DNA of 64,000 nt from AWTP1-13 sp050248715 (GTDB taxonomy: Bacteria > Pseudomonadota > Alphaproteobacteria > Rhizobiales > Hyphomicrobiaceae): the NCBI GenBank assembly GCA_050248715.1, contig JBFWRV010000022.1, forward strand, positions 1 to 64,000. Reading direction: 5' to 3'. Below the pieces are notes generated by a model. That model saw only the letters and a list, made by a program, of their open reading frames with translations, was not told the DNA's origin and made no database searches. Both the position numbers and the translations under genes were made by a program. This document shows positions 1 to 8,296 of the stretch, in pieces; position 1 is the stretch's first letter; every line of letters begins with the position of its first letter.

Positions 1-180
1 CGGCTTCTCAGCGAGCCGCGTCAGCAGCCAGTCGCGCTCATCCTCGAGCTTCAGTGGGCGATGCCCGCCCATCGGCTTGGCTGCCGGGGTTCCGCTCTCG
101 CGGGCCCGGCTGCACCACTTCGTGACCAGATCGCGACTGATTTGGGAATCCCCAGCGATTCCATTGAAAACGGATGTGCT
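1..180 (-). pseudogene. IS630-family transposase fragment, cut by the window edge
   Basis: On the minus strand, a reading frame that begins just after the stop codon of the neighbouring gene (TAG at 183-181) runs off the left edge. It contains residues resembling the N-terminal part of IS630-type transposases: a helix-turn-helix tail (DLVTKWCSRARESGT), then KPMGGHRPLKLEDERDWLL, which aligns with the family's MGGHR...WLL linker before the DDE domain. I see no start codon or complete N-terminal helix-turn-helix, so this is probably a truncated copy. The DDE catalytic domain would lie outside the window. The similarity is from memory of the family, not from a search. Confidence 0.55.
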
Positions 181-534
181 CTAGCGGCGGTAGGCGACCT
201 TGCCGCGTGGTCCGTCGCAGCCTGCCTCACACACAACGATGCCCCCCTCGCCGGCAGCGCGCGGCGGGTGAACCGCACTGGGCAGCGTATCGATCTCGTC
301 GAAGGGATCGGGACGGCGCGTGGCTCCAAGGATCGTCGGGGCCATCTGCGTTTCCTGCGCCTCCTCCGGCTCCTCTGCGGGCGGGAGACGGCCGCGCCGT
401 TCCGTGCTGTCCGCATCGCCGGGCTCGCCGTCTGCCAGGGCCTCCTGGGCTGCAACCGCAGTCAGGCAGGCCGGCGCCGGCAGCAACAGGACGATGGCCG
501 CAATGATCCAAAGCGCAGTCGGCTTGCAGGGCAC
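181..534 (-). CDS. Small exported protein of unknown function
   Basis: A 117-residue protein starting at GTG (534-532), with a purine-rich GGAGGAGGGG ribosome site about 10 bases upstream. Residues 8-29 are hydrophobic (ALWIIAAIVLLLPAPACL) and end near TAVAAQEA, a plausible signal peptide. The mature part is rich in Pro, Glu and Arg and has two cysteines three residues apart (CEAGC) close to the C-terminus. I do not recognise a family. It probably acts in the periplasm or is secreted. The stop codon abuts the transposase fragment, so the C-terminus may have been altered by the insertion. Confidence 0.5.
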   Translation of the reverse strand: MPCKPTALWIIAAIVLLLPAPACLTAVAAQEALADGEPGDADSTERRGRLPPAEEPEEAQETQMAPTILGATRRPDPFDEIDTLPSAVHPPRAAGEGGIVVCEAGCDGPRGKVAYRR

Positions 535-617
535 TACCGATCGGTCCCCTCCTCCAGCCTGGCCCTGTCACTATGGCGGGGAGGGTTTAACGTTTGCTGC
601 AATCGCCAGGCACATCC

Positions 618-2375
618 TCAGCGAGGGTAGCGCCAGAAATCGCCGCTGGGCGTATTGACGCGCTGCAGGATCGGGATGCGCTTGTCGGGTGGGCGCTCGC
701 CCGTCTGCAACAGCAGTCCGATATCGTTCAGAAGCGCGCTCTTCTCGGCGTAGGTCGAGTGGTTGAGCGTGAGGTAGTCGGTGCTGGTCTGGCTGACATC
801 GATGGTGTCGATGCCGGACAGTACGATGGGCCCCTCGGCCGGGACATCGCCGGCACGCGGGACGCCGCCGGCCACTCTGCGCGCGGCCGTCATGGCGAGA
901 TCGTTGTTCGAGCAATAGAGCGTCACGCCGCGCCCGTAGGCCTTGATGTTGGCTGCCAGGTTCTCGAACAGGTTGCGGTCAACGTCGGGCGCCGCGAGGA
1001 TGATCTGGTTCAGCTTGACGCCCTGGGGCAGGCTCGGTCCCAGCGTCTGCAGCACGCGCAGCAGCGGCACGTTGCCCATGCTGTGGGCGATCACGCTCAC
1101 GCTCTTGGCGCCGGTCTCCTTCACGACGAGATCGATGAACTCGCGCAGGTAGGGTTCAGCCTGCTCGGAGCTTTCGCGATCGTAGTAGTAGCTGACGAAC
1201 CCACCGCCCGAAGGCCAGCTGTAGACGAAGGACGCGCCGTCGAACTTGAGGTCATAGGCCATCTGCGCGGCGCGGAAGAGTGCATAGTCGAAGGCGGTAT
1301 TGTAGCCGTGCACGAACACGACCGCCTGGTCCTTGAAGGATATGCTGCCGCCAACGCGCTTGCGGGCAAGCTCGATGAACTCCTCGCGCGTCAGCGCCTT
1401 GATCTCGCGGATCGTGAAATGCTGTTTGGGGTCCTCGGCCTGCTCGTAGATCGTGACGTTGATTATGGGGATGCGGATGGCGAAGGGGCGTTCAATGTTG
1501 GGCACTTGGTGGGACTTGGGCACCGTTACCAGCGCTTGTCCGAGTTGCAGCCTGCGTGCCCGCTCGGTGGAATAGGCTATGCGCTTTGGCCCATCCTTGC
1601 GCGCGCGGTCGGTGCCATAGAACACAGGCACCACGTCCCAGTCCTTCTCGGGCTGTGACGAAACACCAGGCGGGGGCGGCTGAGCGGGCGCGTGTGGAGC
1701 GGCGGCAGGAGGGGGCGCGGGGCGGGCCGATCGCACCGCCGCCGGCGGCGGCGCACCGCGTGGGGTCGGTGCGTCAGTGGCTGCAGGCGGAGGTGGTGCT
1801 GCAGGCGGAGGTGGTGCGGAAGCGACCGGCGGAGGCGCAGAACCCAGTCGCCGACCTTCTGCTTCGGTACGTGCGCGTTCCTCCGCTCGCTGGCGTTCGG
1901 CCTGCATGCGCGCGCGCGCTTCCACAGCTTGCGCCGCCGCAGCGCGCTCTTCCGCTTCCTTCTTGCGCGCGTCTTCGCTGGCACGTTCGGCTGCCTCAGC
2001 CGCGCGTTTGGCCTCGGCGCCCTGTCGGGCGCGCTGCGCCTCCTCCTCCCGGGCGCGTGCTTCGGCCACCCTGCGCTCCGCCTCGGCCCGTGCTTCCTCC
2101 GCGCGTCTGGATTCGGCTGAATCGGCGTCGCGCCGGGGCTCTGTCGCCTGGCGTTCAACCGGGGGCGGTGCGCCGGCACTTTTCGGAGCCTCGCGCATTT
2201 GCGGCGCACCCGACAGATACAGCATCATCGGAATGACGAGCCCCAGCGGCGCCAGCCGCGCCATGATCTTGGCCAGACGCGACAGGTTGCGGGTGGCAAA
2301 CCAGATGAATCCGTAGACGAGTCCAGCCGCAACTATGATTGCAATGTCGGCATGCACCGACAGAAGCTCGATCAT
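618..2375 (-). CDS. Membrane-anchored alpha/beta hydrolase (DUF900 type) with coiled-coil and Pro-rich linker
   Basis: 585 residues, ATG start with GGGGGAG upstream. Residues about 10-57 hold two hydrophobic segments (IAIIVAAGLVYGFIW; LAPLGLVIPMMLYL) that should anchor the protein in the inner membrane. About 75-180 is an Ala/Glu/Arg-rich, probably coiled-coil stretch, and 180-245 is Pro/Ala-rich. The last 340 residues form an alpha/beta hydrolase of the DUF900 type, with the oxyanion strand VVFVHGYNTAF and the nucleophile elbow VIAHSMGNV (GxSxG variant AHSMG). The family is thought to contain esterases or lipases; the substrate is unknown. The long charged linker may carry the catalytic domain away from the membrane. 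It stands alone, with the exporter gene 190 bases away in the opposite direction. Confidence 0.8.
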   Translation of the reverse strand: MIELLSVHADIAIIVAAGLVYGFIWFATRNLSRLAKIMARLAPLGLVIPMMLYLSGAPQMREAPKSAGAPPPVERQATEPRRDADSAESRRAEEARAEAERRVAEARAREEEAQRARQGAEAKRAAEAAERASEDARKKEAEERAAAAQAVEARARMQAERQRAEERARTEAEGRRLGSAPPPVASAPPPPAAPPPPAATDAPTPRGAPPPAAVRSARPAPPPAAAPHAPAQPPPPGVSSQPEKDWDVVPVFYGTDRARKDGPKRIAYSTERARRLQLGQALVTVPKSHQVPNIERPFAIRIPIINVTIYEQAEDPKQHFTIREIKALTREEFIELARKRVGGSISFKDQAVVFVHGYNTAFDYALFRAAQMAYDLKFDGASFVYSWPSGGGFVSYYYDRESSEQAEPYLREFIDLVVKETGAKSVSVIAHSMGNVPLLRVLQTLGPSLPQGVKLNQIILAAPDVDRNLFENLAANIKAYGRGVTLYCSNNDLAMTAARRVAGGVPRAGDVPAEGPIVLSGIDTIDVSQTSTDYLTLNHSTYAEKSALLNDIGLLLQTGERPPDKRIPILQRVNTPSGDFWRYPR

Positions 2376-2565
2376 GACGGAACTCCCCCAAGGTTGTCGT
2401 CGCGACGCGCTTCGCGCCCTGCGACACTAGGCACGGCGCCCGGTCGCGGCAATTGCCATATCGAGGTTGAGCCATGCCAGGGAGTTTTGGCAAAGCCGTG
2501 ACATGCCGCGAGTGGGCCGGCGAGCGTGCCCACAGCCGGGCCGGCGCAGACGGTAAGGTGCTGGG

Positions 2566-3504
2566 ATGCCGATCAGTTCTCGCTTGGCGGCGCTGTCCCT
2601 CGTTGCTGCAATGGCGCTCACGGGGGCCAATGTCGCCTTCGGCAAGGTCATCGCCGCGGCGATTCCCATCTATCTGTTCGTGGTGTTTCGCTTCGCCGTT
2701 GCAAGCCTCGCCCTGGCGCCGCTGGCACGCGGTGAGCCGGGCCCCAAGCTCTCGCACATGCGTTGGGCCGAGTGGCGGGATTTGCTCCTGATGGCCTTGC
2801 TGGGCATGGTTGGCTTCACCGTGTTCATGCTGGAAGGCCTGAAGCGCACATCAGCCGCCGACGCCGGAGTGATAACAGCGACGTTGCCGGCCGTGGTCGC
2901 CGCTTTCGGTGTCGTCTTCTCCGGCGAGCGCTTGTCGCGAACGCAAGCGCTCGCCGTCGCCCTGGCAGTTGCGGGGCTCATCCTCGTACAGGCAACCAGT
3001 GCGAGGGGCGGCGCCGCCACGCTCATCGGCAACCTGCTGGTGTTTTCCGCCGTGTTGTGTGAGGCAAGCTTCGTGGTCCTCGGCAAGCGCCTGGCGCCCC
3101 CTTACCGACCGCTGCGGCTGGCACTGGGCGCCAACATTGCGGGCCTGCTGCTCGCGGCACCGCTGGCGCTGAGCGACGCCCCCGGGTTCGATCCTCATTC
3201 CATAGCCCTGGACCTTTGGCTGCTCGCGACCTGGTATGCGCTGGCAGCGAGCGTGCTCTGCCTCTGGCTGTGGTACGCCGGGCTGCCCTACGTCGAGACG
3301 TGGCTGGCCGGCCTTGCGACGGCGGCAATCCCGGTGGCCGCGCTGGCGGGCTCGGCGCTCTATCTCGGCGAGGAAATACGCACAACCCAGGTCGCGGGCG
3401 CCACCCTCGTCATTGCGGCAATCGTGATCGGTGCCTTGTCTGCGCCCGTCCGGAGAACGCCGAATCGCAAGCCGGCTGCGACCGAGCCGACCGGCCGACA
3501 TTGA
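2566..3504 (+). CDS. DMT-superfamily (EamA) transporter
   Basis: 312 residues, about ten predicted membrane helices in two EamA repeats (first roughly 10-140, second roughly 150-285). The start ATG has AAGGTG six bases upstream. Conserved features include the SAADAGVITATLPAVVA segment at the end of the first repeat and a GEEIRTTQVAGATLVI-like segment before the last helix, both typical of DMT permeases. These proteins usually export amino acids or other metabolites; nothing here identifies the cargo. The tail after the last helix is short and basic. It is transcribed alone or with the small gene 94 bases downstream. Confidence 0.85.
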   Translation: MPISSRLAALSLVAAMALTGANVAFGKVIAAAIPIYLFVVFRFAVASLALAPLARGEPGPKLSHMRWAEWRDLLLMALLGMVGFTVFMLEGLKRTSAADAGVITATLPAVVAAFGVVFSGERLSRTQALAVALAVAGLILVQATSARGGAATLIGNLLVFSAVLCEASFVVLGKRLAPPYRPLRLALGANIAGLLLAAPLALSDAPGFDPHSIALDLWLLATWYALAASVLCLWLWYAGLPYVETWLAGLATAAIPVAALAGSALYLGEEIRTTQVAGATLVIAAIVIGALSAPVRRTPNRKPAATEPTGRH

Positions 3505-3598
3505 CAGCCCTTTCGCCGGCGAGGCAATGTCGATCGCCTTTGCGCGCGAGTTTGCTCAGCAGGCATTCTTTGCAAAGTCGTTTTGAAGGAGCCCAATT

Positions 3599-4033
3599 AT
3601 GATCATGATCAATATGCCCGGCGGCGCCATCGAATCCGTTAAGGAGAAGGACCTGCTTTGGATGCGCAAGGCACTCCCCGATGAGCGCAAGGATGCCGTC
3701 ATGCTGAACCTCGGTCAGATCCAGAGGTTCTCCATCGAAAGCCTCGACGATCTGCGGCAGAAGTTTGCAGGCGCAGGCGTTCATCTAGCCGACTTCACGC
3801 CGCCGGCCGGAAAGCTCGTGATCATCGTCAACGCGGAGAATGTGGGCGAAGTCAAACCTGCCAATCCGATCTTCGTCCACGACAATGCCCGCGCCGTGCT
3901 GCACTTCTCTCCCAGGGTGATGCTCGCCGTGCGCGAGACAGTGGCAGAGGCGAAGGCTAAGATCGCTGCGGCCCGACCCAGGGCGAAACCCGTCGCGCGG
4001 GCGAGAGCGCGACCGCATCGTGACGTCGCATAG
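3599..4033 (+). CDS. Hypothetical protein with basic C-terminal tail
   Basis: 144 residues with a good ribosome site (AAGGAG, eight bases before ATG). No signal peptide or membrane helix. The first 115 residues look like a folded cytosolic domain (LGQIQRFSIESLDDLRQKF, then the beta-like KLVIIVNAENVGEV). The last 30 residues are Ala/Arg/Pro-rich (RPRAKPVARARARP), which could bind nucleic acid or be disordered. I do not recognise the family. It is followed 26 bases later by the NTF2-like gene on the same strand, so the two are probably cotranscribed. Confidence 0.6.
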   Translation: MIMINMPGGAIESVKEKDLLWMRKALPDERKDAVMLNLGQIQRFSIESLDDLRQKFAGAGVHLADFTPPAGKLVIIVNAENVGEVKPANPIFVHDNARAVLHFSPRVMLAVRETVAEAKAKIAAARPRAKPVARARARPHRDVA

Positions 4034-4059
4034 CTTCAAGGCATCAGGAAGGAGCGCTC

Positions 4060-4434
4060 ATGGCCCGCGAGATCGAAGCAATCGAGAAGGTAGTGTGGAC
4101 CTACCTCGATGGACTGCACGAGGGCGATACAGCCAAGCTGGGCCAAGCCTTCCATGAGGTCAGCCACCTTTATTCCGTCGGCGAGGGCGGGGTCAGCGAT
4201 CTGCCGCGGGCGAAATGGTTCGAGTTCGTCAAGGGACGCCCGTCCGCGAAGTCACAGGGCCTGCCGCGCACCGACCGTATCGTCTCCATTGACCAGTCCG
4301 GCCCCGAGACTGCCTTCGTGAAGCTCGAGTGCTCGATCCATCCGCGCTACTTCACAGACTACCTGCTCCTGCTCAAGGGCAAGGATGGCTGGCGCATCGT
4401 CTCGAAGTCGTTCCGCACGGAGACGCGTGCTTAG
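4060..4434 (+). CDS. NTF2-like protein, putative lumazine-binding type
   Basis: 124 residues, ATG preceded by AAGGAG. The order of elements (helical EAIEKVVWTYLDGLHEGD, then HEVSHLYSV, a central helix, and two final strands DYLLLLKGKDGWRIVSKSF) is that of a single-domain NTF2-like fold of the Lumazine_bd_2 type. Such proteins are small cone-shaped folds that bind ligands or catalyse simple isomerase or hydrolase reactions. No catalytic set can be assigned here. It lies 26 bases after the hypothetical gene and is probably in the same transcript. Confidence 0.75.
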   Translation: MAREIEAIEKVVWTYLDGLHEGDTAKLGQAFHEVSHLYSVGEGGVSDLPRAKWFEFVKGRPSAKSQGLPRTDRIVSIDQSGPETAFVKLECSIHPRYFTDYLLLLKGKDGWRIVSKSFRTETRA

Positions 4435-4603
4435 AACGGGCGCCCTTGGCTTATGAGAGGCGAGAGGGAGGGTGGTCATTCCGACCACGCGCCCTCAGCC
4501 TGTGCCGGCGATCCTCGATGGTCGGATCCTGGCGGCAAGTCTTTGTTGAACGCGGGTGGCATGAGCTATCCTGGGCGCCCACACAGCCTAGGGGGCCCCA
4601 CTC

Positions 4604-6205
4604 ATGCGTACACCTGTTTCCGTCGTTTCCCCCAATCTCTCGCAGCGACGCCAGGTCCGCAAACCGTCCTCGCGGTCGCGCGGCGGCATCGTCGTGACGC
4701 AGAACCGCGCCGCGTCGGAGGTGGGCGCGCGCGTCTTGAAGGCCGGAGGAAACGCAATCGACGCTGCAGTCGCCGCGGCCTTCGCTATCGGCGTCGTCGA
4801 GCCATGGATGAACGGCATCGGCGGCGTTGGCGGCATGCTGGTCTACGAGGCGCGGACGGAGAAGGTCACCGGCATCGATTTCGGAGCGCGCTCGCCCATG
4901 GCCCTCGACCCGGCCGACTTCGAACTTACCGATCAGCGCGACGACGGCAATCTGTTCGGCTGGCCGATGGTGAAGGACAACCTGAACACCGTCGGCGCCA
5001 AAGCCGTCGTGGCGCCGACCCAACCCGCCGGCATGGCCGCCGCGCACAAGCGCTTCGGCAACCTCGCCTGGCGCGACCTCGTCATGCCGGCTGCGCGGAT
5101 TGCGGAGGAAGGCATCGTCGTCGATTGGCATACGACGCTGGTGATTGCCACGGCCATGGCCGACCTCTCGCGCGATCCGGGCGCCTCGGCACGCTTTCTG
5201 CCCAAGGGCTACCCGCCGGTGGCGCCCGCAGCGGTCGATCCTAATCCGATCCGGCATCTGCCGATGCCCGACCTCGCCCGTACGCTGCGTGCCATCGCCG
5301 AAGACGGCGCCGAAGCGCTCTACAAGGGGCCGCTCGCCCGAGCGATCGCCGAGGACATCCGCGCCATGCGCGGTTATCTCTCCGTCGAGGACCTGGCGGC
5401 AGTGCAGCCCAGCGAGGTCGAGCCGCTGGTGATCGGATATGGCGAGCGAAGCATCCACGTGCTGCCGGAGCTGAACGGCGGGCCGACCCTGTGGGTCGCC
5501 TTCGAGGACCTCAGGAAGCGGCGCAAGCCCGCAGGGACCGGGCCGGACGCGATGACATACATGGCGTATGCAGCGGCGATGCGCACGGCGTGGACGGATC
5601 GCTTCAAGCGCCTCGGCGATGCCGGCGAGCGCACCGCGCCCACGTGTACGACGCACCTATGCGCCATCGACCGTGACGGCAACATGGTGACATTGACGCA
5701 GACGCTGCTCTCTCTGTTTGGTGCGCGCGTCGTTCTGCCCAAGACCGGCATTCTCATGAACAACGGCATCAACTGGTTCGATCCGGTGCCGGGCGGTCCG
5801 AATTCCATCGCGCCGAACCGCCGCCCGCTTGCCAACTACGTGCCCGCGGTGATGACAGGGAAGGGTACCGTCACGGCCATCGGCGGCTGCGGCGGGCGGC
5901 GCATCCTGCCAGCCGTATTCCAGCTGCTCGCCATGAGCGCTGACTTCGGTTTCGATCTCGAGCAAGCCTTTCACACGCCGCGCCTCGACATTTCGGGCCT
6001 CGACGTCGTGGTGGCTGACCGGCGCATGTCTGCCGCCGTCATCGATACGCTGGCGGCCGAGTTCGCTACGGTTATCGCTGAGCCCGTTGAGTACCCCTTC
6101 CCCTACACCATCGCCGGCGCCGTGCGCCGAGTCGGCGACACCAACGAGGGCGCTACCGAGCCGCAGCATCCCTGGTCCGAAGCCGTGTGCGAGGATGAGG
6201 TGTAA
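4604..6205 (+). CDS. ggt: Gamma-glutamyltransferase family protein
   Basis: 533 residues. Members of this Ntn-hydrolase family cleave themselves before a Thr that becomes the nucleophile, and act on gamma-glutamyl bonds such as that in glutathione. The N-terminal RGGIVVTQNRAASEVGARVL and KAGGNAIDAAVAAAFAIGV segments, the GIGGVGGMLVY loop, the processing-site region CTTHLCAIDRDGNMV (predicted nucleophile Thr within TTH), and the later GGCGGRRI glycine loop all fit. No signal peptide is visible, so it resembles the cytosolic YwrD-like branch rather than the periplasmic enzyme. It begins a same-strand run with an acyl-CoA dehydrogenase, MeaB and pyroglutamyl peptidase. A GC-rich hairpin follows the stop. 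Confidence 0.85.
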   Translation: MRTPVSVVSPNLSQRRQVRKPSSRSRGGIVVTQNRAASEVGARVLKAGGNAIDAAVAAAFAIGVVEPWMNGIGGVGGMLVYEARTEKVTGIDFGARSPMALDPADFELTDQRDDGNLFGWPMVKDNLNTVGAKAVVAPTQPAGMAAAHKRFGNLAWRDLVMPAARIAEEGIVVDWHTTLVIATAMADLSRDPGASARFLPKGYPPVAPAAVDPNPIRHLPMPDLARTLRAIAEDGAEALYKGPLARAIAEDIRAMRGYLSVEDLAAVQPSEVEPLVIGYGERSIHVLPELNGGPTLWVAFEDLRKRRKPAGTGPDAMTYMAYAAAMRTAWTDRFKRLGDAGERTAPTCTTHLCAIDRDGNMVTLTQTLLSLFGARVVLPKTGILMNNGINWFDPVPGGPNSIAPNRRPLANYVPAVMTGKGTVTAIGGCGGRRILPAVFQLLAMSADFGFDLEQAFHTPRLDISGLDVVVADRRMSAAVIDTLAAEFATVIAEPVEYPFPYTIAGAVRRVGDTNEGATEPQHPWSEAVCEDEV

Positions 6206-6217
6206 CTATCCAGCCCA

Positions 6218-6243
6218 CTCTCCCCACTGAAGGGCGGGGAGAG
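6218..6243. terminator. GC-rich hairpin after ggt
   Basis: CTCTCCCC (6218-6225) pairs perfectly with GGGGAGAG (6236-6243) across a 10-base loop, starting 13 bases after the ggt stop codon. There is no U-tract, so it could be a weak terminator or a degenerate member of the CTCCCC/GGGGAG palindrome family seen at 8143, 32140 and 42971. Confidence 0.4.
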
Positions 6244-6311
6244 GGAACCCGGTGGCGTATGCACTAACCCTTGCGCTTTACTGCATGCAAGGACCGAGGA
6301 GGAGCCTGCCC

Positions 6312-8120
6312 ATGAACGTGCACACCAAGCCCAAGGCCGGCAAGGAGAAGGCGGGCTCGAAGGCCGCCACACCGAAGACTGCGGCCCTGCGCGGTTCTGA
6401 CGCTATTGCGCCGGATTGCACGGGGCAGGACTTCTATGCACTCGACCGCGGACTGCAGCAGTTGCTGGCGCTGTATCTGCCGGCGACGCTGTACGCGCAC
6501 ATGGAGCCGCATTTCAAACGTCTGGGAGTGCTGGCCGGCGGACGGCTCGACGAACTCGCACGGGTCGCTGACAAGAACGGTCCCGTGCTGCACGCGCGCG
6601 ATCGGGCCGGTCGTGACGAGGACTGGATCGAGTATCACCCCGCCTACCGCGAGATGGAGAAGATCGCCTTCGGCGACTTCCAGTTCCACGCCATGAGCCA
6701 TCGCGCCGGCGTGCTGGGTCTCGATGCTCCCATGCACCCGGTCGCCAAGTACGCCTGCCAGTATCTGTTCGTGCAGGGCGAATTCGGCATCATGTGCCCT
6801 ATCAGCGTCACGGACACGTCGATCTACCTGATCCGCAAATATGCGGACCCCAAGCTCAAGGAGTACCTGTTGCCGCGCATGCTGTCGGCCGACCCCGATG
6901 TGCAGTGGAAGGGCACGCAGTTCATGACCGAGAAGGCCGGCGGCTCCGACATCGGCCGGGTTGAGACGATCGCACGCAATGAGGGCGGCACGTGGCGGCT
7001 CCACGGCGAGAAGTGGTTCTGCTCGCACGCCGATGCGGACGTGGCGCTGATGCTGGCGCGGCCCGAGGGGGCGCCGGAGGGCACGCGCGGCCTCGCCCTG
7101 TTCGCGTTGCCGCGCTGGCTGAAGGATGGATCGCGCAACAGCTACCGGATCGTGCGTCTCAAGGACAAGCTCGGCACGCGCTCCATGGCCTCGGGCGAGA
7201 TCCGCTTCGAGGGCGCGGTGGCCTATCCCGTCGGCCGGCTCGACCAGGGCCTCAAACAGATGATGGATCAGGTGAACCTGTCGCGCCTGTCGCACGGGGT
7301 GCGGGCTGCGGCCATGATGCGCCGCTGCGTCAACGAGGCGCTGATGGTCGCCCGCCACCGCGTCGCCTTCGGCCTCCCGATCGTCGAGCATCCCCTGCTG
7401 CGCCGGCAGCTGATGAAGCTGATCGTGCCGGCCGAGCAGGCGCTCTCCATGGCCATGTGCGCCGCCGCCGTCATGAGCGAAGCGGACGCGGGCTCGGCGG
7501 AGGCTGCAGACACGCTGCGCATCCTGACGCCGCTCGTGAAGTTCCGCGCCTGCCGCGACAACATCCCGGTCGCCACCGGCGCCATGGAGGTGCGCGGCGG
7601 CAACGGCTACATCGAGGACTGGGTCAATCCGCGCCTTGTGCGCGATGCCCAGATCGGCGTGCTGTGGGAGGGTACCAGCAACATCAACGCGCTCGACGTG
7701 ATCGGCCGCGCCGTCGGCAAGACGCGGGCGCACAAGGCCCTGGGCGCCCTGCTGCAACGCCGTCTCGGCGAAACCAAGGGCCTGCCTGCGGCGTTCATGG
7801 CGCGTCTCGAGACAACGCTGGCGCGCGCGCTCGGCTTCGCGGAGCGAGTGGCGGCGGAACCTGCCTCCGAGCCCCAGACCCGCCGTGCGGCGTCGGCGCT
7901 CTACCATGCGGCAAGCGCCGTGCTGCTGGCCTGGGAAGGCACGCGCGACGCCGCCGACGCCCGCCGCGCACTGGTCGCCCGTTTCGTGCTGGAGCATCGA
8001 CTGTCGCCCAAGGACCCGCTCGAGGCCGAGGAGACCGGCTGGGAGACGCCCGCAATAGCTGCGATCCTGGAGGAAGGGCCGGTGCCGCTTGCGCGGTCTG
8101 CCAAGCTGCTCGCGGATTAG
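6312..8120 (+). CDS. AidB-like acyl-CoA dehydrogenase
   Basis: 602 residues from the ATG at 6312, chosen because GAGGAGG lies about ten bases upstream; an ATG at 6252 is in frame but has no ribosome site. The long N-terminal region followed by the flavin-binding domain (PISVTDTSIYLIRKYADPKLKEYL; FMTEKAGGSDIGRVET) and a C-terminal helical domain match the AidB/isovaleryl-CoA-dehydrogenase-like branch. The catalytic base is present in LWEGTSNI. AidB of E. coli is induced by alkylation and binds DNA, but most relatives are only known as FAD acyl-CoA dehydrogenases. It lies between ggt and meaB on the same strand. Basic residues at the extreme N-terminus (KPKAGKEKAGSKAA) are unusual for a plain dehydrogenase. 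Confidence 0.85.
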   Translation: MNVHTKPKAGKEKAGSKAATPKTAALRGSDAIAPDCTGQDFYALDRGLQQLLALYLPATLYAHMEPHFKRLGVLAGGRLDELARVADKNGPVLHARDRAGRDEDWIEYHPAYREMEKIAFGDFQFHAMSHRAGVLGLDAPMHPVAKYACQYLFVQGEFGIMCPISVTDTSIYLIRKYADPKLKEYLLPRMLSADPDVQWKGTQFMTEKAGGSDIGRVETIARNEGGTWRLHGEKWFCSHADADVALMLARPEGAPEGTRGLALFALPRWLKDGSRNSYRIVRLKDKLGTRSMASGEIRFEGAVAYPVGRLDQGLKQMMDQVNLSRLSHGVRAAAMMRRCVNEALMVARHRVAFGLPIVEHPLLRRQLMKLIVPAEQALSMAMCAAAVMSEADAGSAEAADTLRILTPLVKFRACRDNIPVATGAMEVRGGNGYIEDWVNPRLVRDAQIGVLWEGTSNINALDVIGRAVGKTRAHKALGALLQRRLGETKGLPAAFMARLETTLARALGFAERVAAEPASEPQTRRAASALYHAASAVLLAWEGTRDAADARRALVARFVLEHRLSPKDPLEAEETGWETPAIAAILEEGPVPLARSAKLLAD

Positions 8121-8142
8121 AATCTGCGCGGGTCGCGCCCAA

Positions 8143-8225
8143 TCTCCTCCCTTGATGGGGAGGGGTTGGGTTGGGGTGGGGTAACTGTCTCTTGCCTACC
8201 CTCACCCCGACCCCGCACGGGGGCA
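8143..8225. repeat. GC-rich palindromic repeat, full copy
   Basis: A CTCCTCCC...GGGGAGGGG palindrome is followed by a G-rich GGGTTGGGTTGGGG tract and then a C-rich CCCTCACCCCGACCCC tract that can pair back with it. It lies between the AidB-like gene and meaB. The same order of elements recurs at 32140-32216 inside a coding region, so this is a dispersed family, possibly a stem-loop mRNA element. Confidence 0.6.
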
Positions 8226-8296
8226 GCCAGGTTGCGCCCTTGTTGTCCGGCGCGATTCTTTCCATGTTGGGCCGAGAGCAAGGAGCTTCGGCCTCG

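Noticed and set aside
594..1658. Long plus-strand frame opposite the DUF900 hydrolase
   Set aside because: It has no recognisable motif, and the minus strand encodes clear hydrolase motifs. High G+C leaves the reverse strand open.
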